Origin: Glossina fuscipes
Lineage: Eukaryota > Arthropoda > Insecta > Diptera > Glossinidae
NCBI RefSeq assembly: GCF_014805625.2
Contig: NW_023998415.1
Location: forward strand, 36,853,674-36,917,673
Direction of reading: 5' to 3'
DNA length: 64,000 bases
How positions within the stretch are numbered: position 1 is the stretch's first letter; each line of letters opens with the position of its first letter. The notes beneath the pieces were generated by a model that did not search any database, was not told the DNA's origin, and was given only the letters and a program-made list of their open reading frames with translations. The translations under genes were made by a program, and so were the position numbers. Positions 1-9,747 of this stretch are shown piece after piece.

Positions 1-87
1 ATTCAATAGGGATGACGATGATGGAATGCTGATTATTGAGTAGGAGTTTCATTATTTTTTATTGTAAGTGATTACAACTGATTTTTA

Positions 88-190
88 TGTGTTTGTGTTT
101 GTTTGTGTGTTTATGTGTGTGTGTATGTATATATATGTGTGTATTTACGTATGTATGTGGTTGGATAGCTGTGTGTATGTGTGTAGGTGC
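88..190. repeat. GT/TATG-rich microsatellite tract
   Basis: An imperfect alternating purine-pyrimidine tract of TGTG, TATG and TGTA units. It reads as a His/Thr-rich frame on the minus strand, which is an artefact of the repeat. Confidence 0.8.
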
Positions 191-637
191 ACGACTATAG
201 ATATGATCTATGTAATTGTATAAAACTCTGTTTATGTAAAAATTCAAACAAGCAAGTAACAAAGAAAAACAAGCGCTCTATGAGTTGAAAGTTTTGGTAT
301 AAAAATCCTTATCATTGTTTTTATTGTGTTATACTATTATATACTATTGTCATAAACTGTTATCAGTTTATAGTAATATATGTTGTTGTTGTTGTTGTTC
401 TTCGTTTGCGGTAGTGAGTGTATGTAAGTGTGCGATGTGGATATGTGTATTACAAAAATAAGTATAAACCTGACATATTTTTCATCAATTGTTTGTAGCT
501 TGGAATAGTTGATTAAGTGGTCAAACTTAAAGTTCTTTGCACTTCGTTTTCGTTTATTTATTTTAATTTAATGTGTGAGTGAGTGATTGAACTTTGTAAT
601 TGTATTGGTGGTATAGCGGTAATTAAAAACAAATTAA

Positions 638-660
638 TTTTATTATTATTATTATTATTA
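638..660. repeat. (TTA)n microsatellite
   Basis: About seven consecutive TTA units, followed by a CT and TTTC-rich pyrimidine tract at 714-770. Confidence 0.8.
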
Positions 661-1196
661 TGATAATACTATGGAACTGTAGTTGTGTTTGTTTGTATTG
701 ATATTGCTCTATGTCTCTCTCTCTATCTCCCTCTTTCTGTCTTTCTTTCTTTCTTTCTTTCTCTCCCTTGCTCGATCTATCATGGCCTGGCTTCCTGTTA
801 ACTTTTTGTTGTTTGAAAATTGGACGTTACACTAAACTAAATACTTCCTTCCTTAATTATATTGGAATTATTTAATTTTAATTAATTTTAACTTTAAAAA
901 ATCTTCATAATTTCTGCATAATTTACTTAATAAATGTTATTAAAAAATACTTACTCAAAATTTTTAATGGCAGTTTACAGTTAAAGTTAAAAAAAAAAAA
1001 GTCTCTACGTAAGTTCTTTCTTCTATTCCTAATGTTACTGTTGTTTTTTTTTTTTTTTTTTTAAGAAAATTTTAAACTTCTTTGGTTGCGTTTCTTGTTA
1101 ATGTTTCCATCAACTTTTTTGTTTTCGTATTTTCTACTTTTTTTTTTCTATTTGAAGCCACTACTACCCTGCCGTACTATTGCTATCCGACAGTTT

Positions 1197-1207
1197 TTTA
1201 TTTTATT
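1197..1207 (-). terminator. poly(A) signals of the LRRC59-like gene
   Basis: Read on the minus strand, two overlapping AATAAA hexamers (plus-strand TTTATT at 1197-1202 and 1202-1207) lie about 66-76 bases past the stop codon at 1273. This is the expected place for the cleavage and polyadenylation signal of a short 3' UTR. Confidence 0.55.
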
Positions 1208-1272
1208 TTCAGTCTTTTTTGTTTTTTTTCATTTTTGTGTTTAAACACTTATGGCTTCAAATAGATGAAACG

Positions 1273-4200
1273 TCAATTCTCTTCCGGTGGAGTGCGAAAC
1301 TGTGAAATCCAGTCGGTAACGCGTAAACGGAAAATTTCCGTTTTTGTTATTATTAAATTTCGGTACTGATGCGGTATGGCTTCTACTAATTTTTCCGCAA
1401 TTTCCGGATTTTTAAACATTACCATATAAATGACAACAATATTAACGCCCAACAATAATAAAAATATTATTAAAGTTGACAACGCAGTACCATGATTACG
1501 ACTTGAATTCGTATTAGCTTTTAAAATGCCATCAGCTGAACGTTTCGATTTTGCAGTTTTGCTTATAGTTAAATTATTATTGTTACCTAATGCTGTGGCC
1601 GATGCTGATGTTGATGATGATAACGTTGTTGTTGTTGTTGTTGTCGTTGTCGTTGTTATCGTGCCAATTGTTGTTGGTATTGCTGAGGTTTGATGTTGAT
1701 TATCGAAATTTGCTTTCTTTTTTGATTTATATTTCTTAGTGGACTTTTTTGATTTGTGAATGTCCCCTGCCGCCTTATCGTTACTAGTTTTGTCGGCGTT
1801 AATCTCTTTACTTAACGATGCTAGAGTTTGCTGCTGATGTATGTTCACATAATCTTCCTTCGTGCTGTTAGCTTTTAATTGAGTCATGAAATTTACCTAA
1901 AATGCATATGACGCATATGTAGACAAATTTAAAAAAAAAATATATATATTTTTATATTTGACTTAAATAAACGTACCGTTTTTCTAGCTGACTCTTGACA
2001 ATCCTTATTTGTTAAACATGGGCCAACTACTTTCGCCAATGTTGTATGCAACGGATTACACTTAAGGTCCAAATAACGTAAACTGTTTAAATCACCAAAA
2101 GTTATGGGCAAATATTGCAGTTGATTGTCGTAAAGGTTCAGATGACGTAAATTGCGCAAAACACCAAATTCATCAGGTAAAGATTTTATTTTATTTTTAC
2201 TTAAATCCAATTTCACCAAACGGGTTAATAAAGTAAAATTGTTCTGTAAAATTAGAAATATATATTTGCCTATAAATATATATTTTACTTATGTGAGTTT
2301 TCGAAAAATTGATTTCCCAAAGCATTTCATTATTTAGACATTGTGACACTGGATATATACCTACTATTCGTAACAAAATCGGTTTTAAATCAGTTTTTAT
2401 TTCTTTACATACAAATGCAAATAAAGTTAACTGTAATAAACAAATATTAAGCGAAGTAACGTTCAGACAATAATCCAACAATAAATTGATTCTTATATAC
2501 TCGACCACCGGACGTTGAAATTTCTCCGTCTGACAGGCAGAGACAGAGAAGTAAAAGTTGACATTTAAGAAAGTCTTCATCGAGGTCTATGATATTTACA
2601 GTTTACAGTGCGCCGTGAGCGATTAAGAAAAAAGGCATGAGAAATATTTTCTACGTGTGAAATACACGGCATAAGCCAGTTGCGGACTTTTTAATGTTCA
2701 AAAGGCTTTGCGCTATTTTTGAACCCACCAGCGTGTCAATATATAGCCTCATTGAAAGGCTAAGCGACGTATCATCTGTAAGTTAAACACAAAAACACAA
2801 ACTAACTTAAATCGATTGAAAGAATTATCTGAAAGTGATTCTGAATCGTTGAGCATCTCACACCCAAACTTAATAAGCCCGTACGACAAATGATATAGGG
2901 TATAATGAATGCAACCTGACTTTGAATGATTAATATAAATATTTCTGACAGTGCAATGCAGCGATCCGCAGGAGGGCTGCTGTCCGATTTAACCGAGTTG
3001 GCGGTTATGCGTACCATTGTGCCACAAACTCTTCCGTCTGTTGTAGACTCGTATTCAGCCGAAACGTTAGATGAGAACAAATATGTTGGTTACATGTGTA
3101 ACGATTCTTTAAAAACATGAACACCTAACGGTAACATTAGTAATTTAAAGTATAATACTTCAGCGATGTGATCAATATTTTATTCCCGTTATCCCCAAAA
3201 AAAAAAAAAAATTATAACAATTTCATGCTCTGCAATACGCAGTGGGCACGTCTGAATTTTTCTATTTTTAAAATAAAAGTTTTTGGCACACAAGCGTGTG
3301 GTAGTTGTCGTCTCTTTGAAAAATTTAGGTGACTTTCAAAAGCTTTTGCAAATTTGCAGTCGGGCAGACGAAGAGGTTGACGGACGAACAGGCGGACACG
3401 AGCATGCTTAGGTGCATTACAAATACTACAAAGTTACGCAAACAGACGGATGGACGGATGAACAGGCAGACATGTTTAGGTGCGTTTAATACTTTCTGGG
3501 AATTTTTAAACTTGGTTTTTGTTATAAAAGTATTGAAAAAAGAATTAAATTCAAGTAAGTAAAAGTACACTATAGTATTGGGTAGGCGTATTCGATTTTC
3601 CCATTCTAGTGCAAGTACTACAGCATCGCTCATAGAATAATAGTTCAAATTTATGAGTAGTAATCTAAAAACCAATTTCTTATTCCTTCTAAAAAGAGGA
3701 GATGTTTTCAATGTACGTACCATCGACCGATCTTCATTTTTTTGGCCAGAAGCAGGCATTACGCAGACGAACATGCTTAAATCGATTCAAAATATGATGC
3801 TTATCAAGAATATATATACTTTGTCGTGTCTCTGAAGTTTCCTGCTGGGCGTTGCAAATGTTTTGACAAGATGAATATACCCCTGATTCTTCGCTGATGG
3901 GTAAGATTAAGTACGTCCCTCTGTCAGCCTGTGTAATGTAAGCATTCAAGGTAGGCAGAAAGGTTTTAAGTTCTTGCACTCAGGTTGGTGTTGAAAGCGG
4001 GTCAAATCGGACGTGGGACACGGTTACAGTACTGTGTAACCTGAAGACACTTCTGTTTTCCAAAAGGCACAAAAAATTGTTTTTTTTGCTCATTACTCAT
4101 AAACTACAGCATATAAATCTACAAAAATTTGACCACATGTCCTATGGGTGATGCTATACCTATGAAAAAATTAGCTTTCTGAAATCTGATATATCCTACT

Positions 4201-5403
4201 AAACAGGCTAGTAAAGATCGATAAGAAACGCAATAATCGTTAAGATCAAAGATCCAGGCTCGTTTATTGGCAATGAAAAAGTTTGAGAGAAAGAAGCCTG
4301 TATAATACTCTAGCAAACCAGCTGCAAGTTCGCCATTCACAATTAAAATTGAAAAAAACCAATAACCAAAGGCCAATTACTTTAGCTAAGTAATTTTCGA
4401 CTCCCGTTAACCGAAGGAAGTAGCATTCCGAAACTAAACAGAAATGTGCTGAAAGCCCACAATTTAGTTGATTACCAACTTAGTTCGTTCACAGAAATGA
4501 CAATATCTCTTCTGAACGAAAAATTATAGCGAAAATGGATTCATCCGCTCGTCTAAGATATTGAAAGAAGAGGTATAATCTGTTAAATATATATATATAT
4601 ATATATTTTGTCCAGAAGCGATTTCATGTATGTAATAATGATAATAAAACCGGAAACTAATTCAAAAAAGTAATAATAACAGACAAATGGATTGATAGCA
4701 ACTATTAAAATCTTAAAATTACTAATATGTAAAGCATAGTATTATCATAAAGAGTATTTGTAACTTACACCCAAGGTTAAGAGGCGGTTGCTCGACAAGT
4801 CCAAAACATTAACACGTTTGAAAGAAGCCTAGATAAAGGAAAGAAGGCAAAGCATTAAATTCAGAATTTTCTCAATGTATGCATATTTGTCCTACACTCC
4901 GTCGACAAATGCCCACTCTTACCCTTCGAATTATGAAAAGTATGTGAGAAGTGCATTCATTCAATAGTAACTAAGCAGTATGAGAAAATGCATTCTTTAT
5001 TGAGGCTATGTTACTGTCACTGCAAGGGTGCAATGAAGGTTGATAATAACACACATTCACCATTATACAAATTAAGGGTATAGGGCGTATTTCATATGAA
5101 TTTCCTCACTTCTTATTTACTTTTCATCATGCATTTTTTGTTATACAGTTTCTTAGTTACTTCCTATTCATGCTGATCAGACACCATTGCCTTAATAATC
5201 ACTTGAATATGTCACTTCTTTCTACTTTCACTTTCTTTTTTTCGCTTTTTTTTTTTTTTTTGCTTCTCTTTTTCGTTATGCCAATGACAGGGAACCACAC
5301 TTACAATTTCGCTAACGGGAACTTCCTTTAATTCAGACAAACTTAAATCGCAAACATTATCCTCAACTTTTTCTTTCACATTAATTTTGCTTTTTGCTGG
5401 CAT
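1273..5403 (-). CDS. LRRC59: LRRC59-like ER membrane leucine-rich-repeat protein, four coding exons
   Basis: Four exons are read on the minus strand: 5403-5305, 4828-4769, 2243-1977 and 1896-1273. All introns are phase 0 with GT-AG ends (donors GTAAGT, GTAAGT, GTACGT). Joined length is 1050 nt, giving 349 residues. The start ATG at 5403 opens MPAKSKINVK, and DLSLSELKEVPVSEI matches the LRRC59 N-terminus. Leucine-rich repeats follow at about residues 18-130 (NVLDLSSNRL, LVKLDLSKNKIKSLP, LRHLNLYDNQLQYLP, LRYLDLKCNPL), then a conserved cap AKVVGPCL. Residues about 143-275 are low complexity: a Lys/Ser-rich basic part and an 11-Thr run. One membrane segment lies at about 280-303 (STLIIFLLLLGVNIVVIYMV), followed by a short tail. 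Known family role: an ER protein with a cytosolic LRR domain and a C-terminal anchor, linked to ribosome binding and to import of some cargo. Assignment rests on domain order and length. The Thr/Asn-rich linker replaces the charged coiled coil of mammalian members. Confidence 0.9.
1624..1658 (-). repeat. coding trinucleotide repeat (Thr tract) in the LRRC59-like exon 4
   Basis: GTT/GTC units on the plus strand read as an ACA/ACG threonine run on the minus strand. It lies in the linker between the LRR domain and the membrane segment, so length changes would be tolerated in frame. Confidence 0.75.
2808..2908 (-). repeat. fragment of the TIR-bearing TATACCC repeat family
   Basis: The minus strand starts ATTATACCCTATATCATTTG and runs through GAATCACTTTCAGA. 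The same order, with GGATCACTTTCTGA, occurs in the full element at 38355-38707. It is truncated after about 100 bases. Confidence 0.5.
3310..3905 (-). repeat. dispersed repeat family A, minus-strand copy
   Basis: Reverse-complement copy of the long family. Its head, read on the minus strand, is GGGGTATATTCATCTTGTC near 3877-3895, followed by AAAACATTTGCAACGCCC. Then come the TTACTCATAAA-like core near 3650, the CCGTCCATCCGTCTG tract near 3450 and the tail near 3315. Roughly 100 bases of the first third are missing near 3720. It lies head to head with the plus-strand copy that begins at 3906. Confidence 0.8.
3906..4170 (+). repeat. dispersed repeat family A, plus-strand fragment
   Basis: Contains the family blocks TTGGTGTTGAAAGCGGGTCA, TTTGCTCATTACTCATAAAC and CTACAAAAATTTGACCACAT, then stops after the CTATGGGTGATGCT block. 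It abuts the minus-strand copy with no spacer, forming an inverted pair inside the intron. Confidence 0.8.
4585..4606. repeat. (AT)n microsatellite
   Basis: About ten AT dinucleotides inside intron 2 of the LRRC59-like gene. Confidence 0.8.
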
Positions 5404-7016
5404 TTTTGATATATTTTTGGTTTAATTTTTTTTTCTCTTTTACTAAATATAAAAAACTTTTGTGAAAATCTTTTTTACGCCGAAAAGAGTGCAACCTCGC
5501 AAGACACAAGAGTTGAGGAAGTTCAAGGTTCCGCGTTTCTCTTTACTTTCAATTACAAACGTGTTGTTGTTAGTGGTTTTAATTATGTTTGTAACAAAAA
5601 TGATTGAGTGAGAACGTCAAACCGACAACAGAGATGCCGAGATGTAAACTTTGAAATAAATTTTACATTTTGTTGATAAAAGTGATGAGAACGGGGATAT
5701 TTTAAATAGATGGAAGGGTAACGTATAACATAAAATAATGGTTTGGCAAGCAGGGCAGATGGAGTTTTTTAAAACAGAGTTATTAATGATTTTTGATGCA
5801 ATTAATAATTACAAAAATATAACAGTAATTTTTTTCCTAAAAAATATACTAAGATTTAGAGCTATACAAATTTACGGCTTGCCAAAGGCAACAGCTGCAT
5901 GAAATGGCATAAGTTTCTCACAAAGTGAGTTAAGCTTTAGAGCAATTATTGTTATTAGTTATTAATGCTTATAAATCAAATTTTCTTCTCGACTATTTTT
6001 GAACTACTGCACGTAACGTAACACTTTTTCTGAAAAATTCAATTGTATGATTAGTAGATTAGGACTTACATTTATGGGAGGTCAATCTCATTGCTACAGC
6101 AATGCGTATATCCCGATAATACTTTAAGCTCCCTCTCAACTTTACGCGATTTTGCAAACAAGAATTATTCGTGAGCATAGTTTTAAAGGTCTATACGTTA
6201 TAAAAATACGCTAATCCTAGAAATGGTTTTATACCCTCAAAGAAAATGTCTTGAATAATAAATTTTACTTACATTCTTTGTTGCTAATCAGACAATATTA
6301 CCTAAGGCTGTCTATAGCGAAAAAATTAAAAAAACCGAACGATTTTCGAAAAAATCCACATGGTGATAACAATCGCTGTTCTGTGCCGGCGATGTGTTTC
6401 GAATGTTAATATATAGAATTTATGTAAGAAAATTTTTAAACTACATTTGCTGGACATAGAAATTGGATATGTTTTCTTTAAAAACGAAATGCTGTGGTGA
6501 TAAATGTTAATGTCTACATACAGTGTTGAATTAAACACCTTGTCAATTAAAATAGAAAAGTATTGCATGCGGTTAAAGTTTTCGGTTCTACCTAGACCCA
6601 AATAGATCAATGAGCAAAACTCCAACTAAACAATTCGGTATAGTTTTCCCTTTTTTAAACCACCTCTGTAACCTAGACGACTGCGATCACTGAGAGCGTG
6701 ATTTTCAATAAATTTCTGAGAGGTCTACGGATTTTCTCAGCCTTCATCAGCAATTTGATACTGTAAAAGGACGACTCTCGTGCCAACATTGAACAATCTT
6801 ACTTCGAGCAAGGTCTGCAAAAGCCTTTCTGTTTATCTCTCCCTAACTGTATGCATCCAGGACATAAGTTAGGTATATTGTACAAAGTACAGGCTAAGCA
6901 ATTTATGTTAGGACATCGTACGCATATAAATCTCCCATTTGTGCACTAAAAAAAAGAAGACTTTTGTATGAACCATATTTGAAGTTTTTTATATTTAAAA
7001 AATTATTTAATCATAT
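5404..7016. other. intergenic region between RpS9 and the LRRC59-like gene
   Basis: The minus-strand promoter and 5' UTR of the LRRC59-like gene must lie just above 5403, but I see no clear TATA box, initiator or DRE there. The RpS9 3' UTR occupies the top end; an ATTAAA hexamer on the minus strand (plus 7006-7011) is only a few bases past the RpS9 stop and may or may not be its poly(A) signal. A weak LINE reverse-transcriptase remnant is near 6640-6740. The rest is AT-rich and unremarkable. Confidence 0.6.
6640..6740 (-). pseudogene. possible LINE reverse-transcriptase remnant
   Basis: One minus-strand frame reads KFIENHALSDRSRLGYRGG. This resembles the fingers region of non-LTR reverse transcriptases, where a block like 'FIEKH-LLSDRQ-GFR-G' is common. 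The frame is short, no catalytic YADD-like motif is visible nearby, and the flanking frames are interrupted. It could be chance. Confidence 0.3.
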
Positions 7017-8127
<1,111 letters not shown>

Positions 8128-8371
8128 ATTGGTTACAACCAAATCTTAAGTGCTTTCTACAAATAAATACAAATAAGCAAAATAAGAAATTAAGGTCAAA
8201 TTTTTTTAATCAGTAATTATTACGAACATCCGCAAAATTTAAAACGAAATTCTAAATAATTAAAGTAGTAATTGAACTAATTTCATATAATCAGACAAAA
8301 TTTAATTGAATTTTCAGCAAAAATTCCTATATATTTCTAATTCTTCCCGTAAATATAAAATTAACACGTAC

Positions 8372-8402
8372 ATATGCTTTGACAATTCAAGAAGAAAAGG
8401 AA
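8372..8402 (-). promoter_or_regulatory. predicted RpS9 transcription start and 5'-TOP leader exon
   Basis: On the minus strand the sequence CCTTTTCTTCTTG starts near 8400. This is the pyrimidine run expected at the cap of ribosomal protein mRNAs (TOP motif), which makes translation responsive to growth signalling. The exon would end at 8372 before the donor GTACGT and join an acceptor TTTGTAG about 25-30 bases above the ATG. Joining there removes the only upstream ATG. Position of the cap is inferred from the motif, not measured. Confidence 0.5.
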
Positions 8403-8443
8403 TGAGTGCCTCTTTTGTTTAACGTAGAAAACTATTTGAGGTT

Positions 8444-8451
8444 TATCGATA
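8444..8451. promoter_or_regulatory. DRE-like motif (TATCGATA) upstream of RpS9
   Basis: An exact TATCGATA octamer lies about 45 bases above the predicted RpS9 start, with further ATCG-containing copies close by. In Drosophila this motif binds DREF and marks housekeeping and ribosomal protein promoters. It is palindromic, so strand is not defined. Confidence 0.5.
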
Positions 8452-8934
8452 ATTTGCGACGTATCGTATTTATCGTATTCATGCAAATTTAACAACCCTG
8501 TTATTGAATTACCATTAGCTTTACTAAACTTTTGTTAAGTTAGTGCATTTATATATATTTATATATTATCATGTTATACGTTATTATTGTTACACGTTTA
8601 CCTACGCTGATTATGTAGAATGTATGCTAGGCTATATTTAGTTTAATTTAGGTCAATATTTAAAATGAATTGTACTTATCTTTACCAAGTTTTTTTTTTT
8701 TTTTGTCTTTACAATTCACAAATGTAATTTCGGACAAATTGTATTTTTTTTTGAATTTTTTAAAATTTTCGCATTAATAATTCATTTTCTAATAGCTTTG
8801 CTTATTTTTCGTCTGAAACTGTTTTTTTTTACAAACGCAACTCTACCGGAGCGATTTGCTTGATCTATAGTTATTGTTATTAATAATCATTAATGCAAAT
8901 TTGTTCTTAGCGGCAGCAATTTTAAAGTCGTCAG
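8452..8934. other. gene-free stretch upstream of RpS9
   Basis: AT-rich sequence with T homopolymers near 8690 and 8823. No gene or recognisable element is seen. Confidence 0.6.
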
Positions 8935-9525
8935 ATTTGACAAATTTAACAGACACATTGGATGCTCTTGCACGCAGGTTGGTATTGAAAATGGGTCAAA
9001 TCGGTCGAAGGACACACTTATAAAACTGCGTACATTGAGAACACCTCTGCTTTTCAGAACGAATAAAAGATTGTTTTTTTGATCATTATTCATGTGCTAC
9101 AGCAGATAAATCAACAAAAATTGGACCGCATGATAGAAGTATGGCTGCAGTATCTGTGCAAAAATGGAAAAAATTGACTAGGCCTACCCAATATTATAGT
9201 GTACCAAAATTTACCATTTTTTTCTAGACCTTTATAAGGCCCAGAAACAAGCTTCAAAAACCCCAGAAAATATATAAGTTCTTGGCCGGTTTCAAATGTG
9301 GAACTCCGTCTGTCCATCTGTCTGTCTGCGCAACTGTGTAGTATTTATAGTGAACATTCTCCCGTTAGCGAAAATGAATATATCGGCTATTAATTTGTAA
9401 AAGACTTTGGAAGTGACTTAAACTTCTCCAAGGACACGCTTACAATGCCGTGCCCACTCGAATGAATAGAGCATGAAAATTTTGTTCTTCTACTTGAAAT
9501 CGTTTAATGTAATCGTAATCAAGGA
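8935..9525 (+). repeat. dispersed repeat family A, plus-strand copy
   Basis: Carries the family blocks in order: GGTTGGTATTGAAAATGGGT, TTGAGAACACCTCTGCTTTT, CTACAGCAGATAAATC, CCCAATATTATAGTGTACCA, CCGTCTGTCCATCTGTCTG, TCTCCCGTTAGCGAAAATGA and TAGAGCATGAAAATTTTGTT. The head is missing. The SINE at 9559 is inserted just beyond its tail. Confidence 0.85.
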
Positions 9526-9544
9526 CATCTGATGAGGTCTTGAT

Positions 9545-9747
9545 TACATACTTTTACATCCGCCTGAGTGGCCGAGTAGGCAAGAGTCTCGACTACCAAC
9601 TCAATGGTCGTGGGTTCAAATCTCAAGTGCGGTAGAGTTTTTAATAAAAGCCGAAAGCCTTAGATGCTAGTGCTTTAAGACTTTAGTCTTAGAATTTATT
9701 CTCTGACTAAGTTTATAATAATAATAATAATAATACATACTTTTACA
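9545..9747 (+). mobile_element. tRNA-derived SINE with intact target-site duplication
   Basis: The body at 9559-9733 starts with a tRNA-Ser/Leu-like head. Box A is TGGCCGAGTAGG (9569-9580) and box B is GGTTCAAATCT (9613-9623), the two parts of an internal RNA polymerase III promoter. A tRNA-unrelated part follows, then an (ATA)n tail at about 9716-9733. The 14-base direct repeat TACATACTTTTACA flanks it exactly (9545-9558 and 9734-9747), the mark of LINE-assisted retrotransposition. The perfect duplication suggests a fairly young insertion. The acceptor stem does not close, so it is not a functional tRNA gene. Confidence 0.85.

Larger units (their letters stand above)
1..1196. other. gene-free flank 3' of the LRRC59-like gene
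   Basis: No coding region is visible. The stretch is AT-rich and made largely of simple repeats: a GT/TATG-rich tract near 88-190, a GTT run near 382-400, an ATT run at 638-660, CT and TTTC runs near 714-770, and several homopolymers of A or T. The short open frames here fall in these low-complexity tracts and do not look like proteins. Confidence 0.7.
2244..4768 (-). other. intron 2 of the LRRC59-like gene, expanded by repeats
   Basis: The 2.5-kb intron between LRRC59-like exons 2 and 3 carries a fragment of the 'TATACCC' repeat family at 2808-2908 and a back-to-back pair of the long dispersed repeat at 3310-3905 and 3906-4170. A moderately GC-rich block at 2935-3120 has short open frames on both strands but matches nothing I know. 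The other two introns are free of recognisable elements. Confidence 0.75.

Noticed and set aside
2197..2580. 127-residue minus-strand ORF within the LRRC59-like locus
   Set aside because: It is intron 2 sequence running out of frame into exon 3; the spliced reading is clearly preferred.
3325..3774. 149-residue minus-strand gene
   Set aside because: Lies wholly within a copy of the non-coding dispersed repeat; other copies do not keep the frame.
9559..9635. tRNA-Ser/Leu gene
   Set aside because: Box A and box B are present, but the acceptor stem does not close, the anticodon arm is poor, and a SINE tail with target-site duplication follows.
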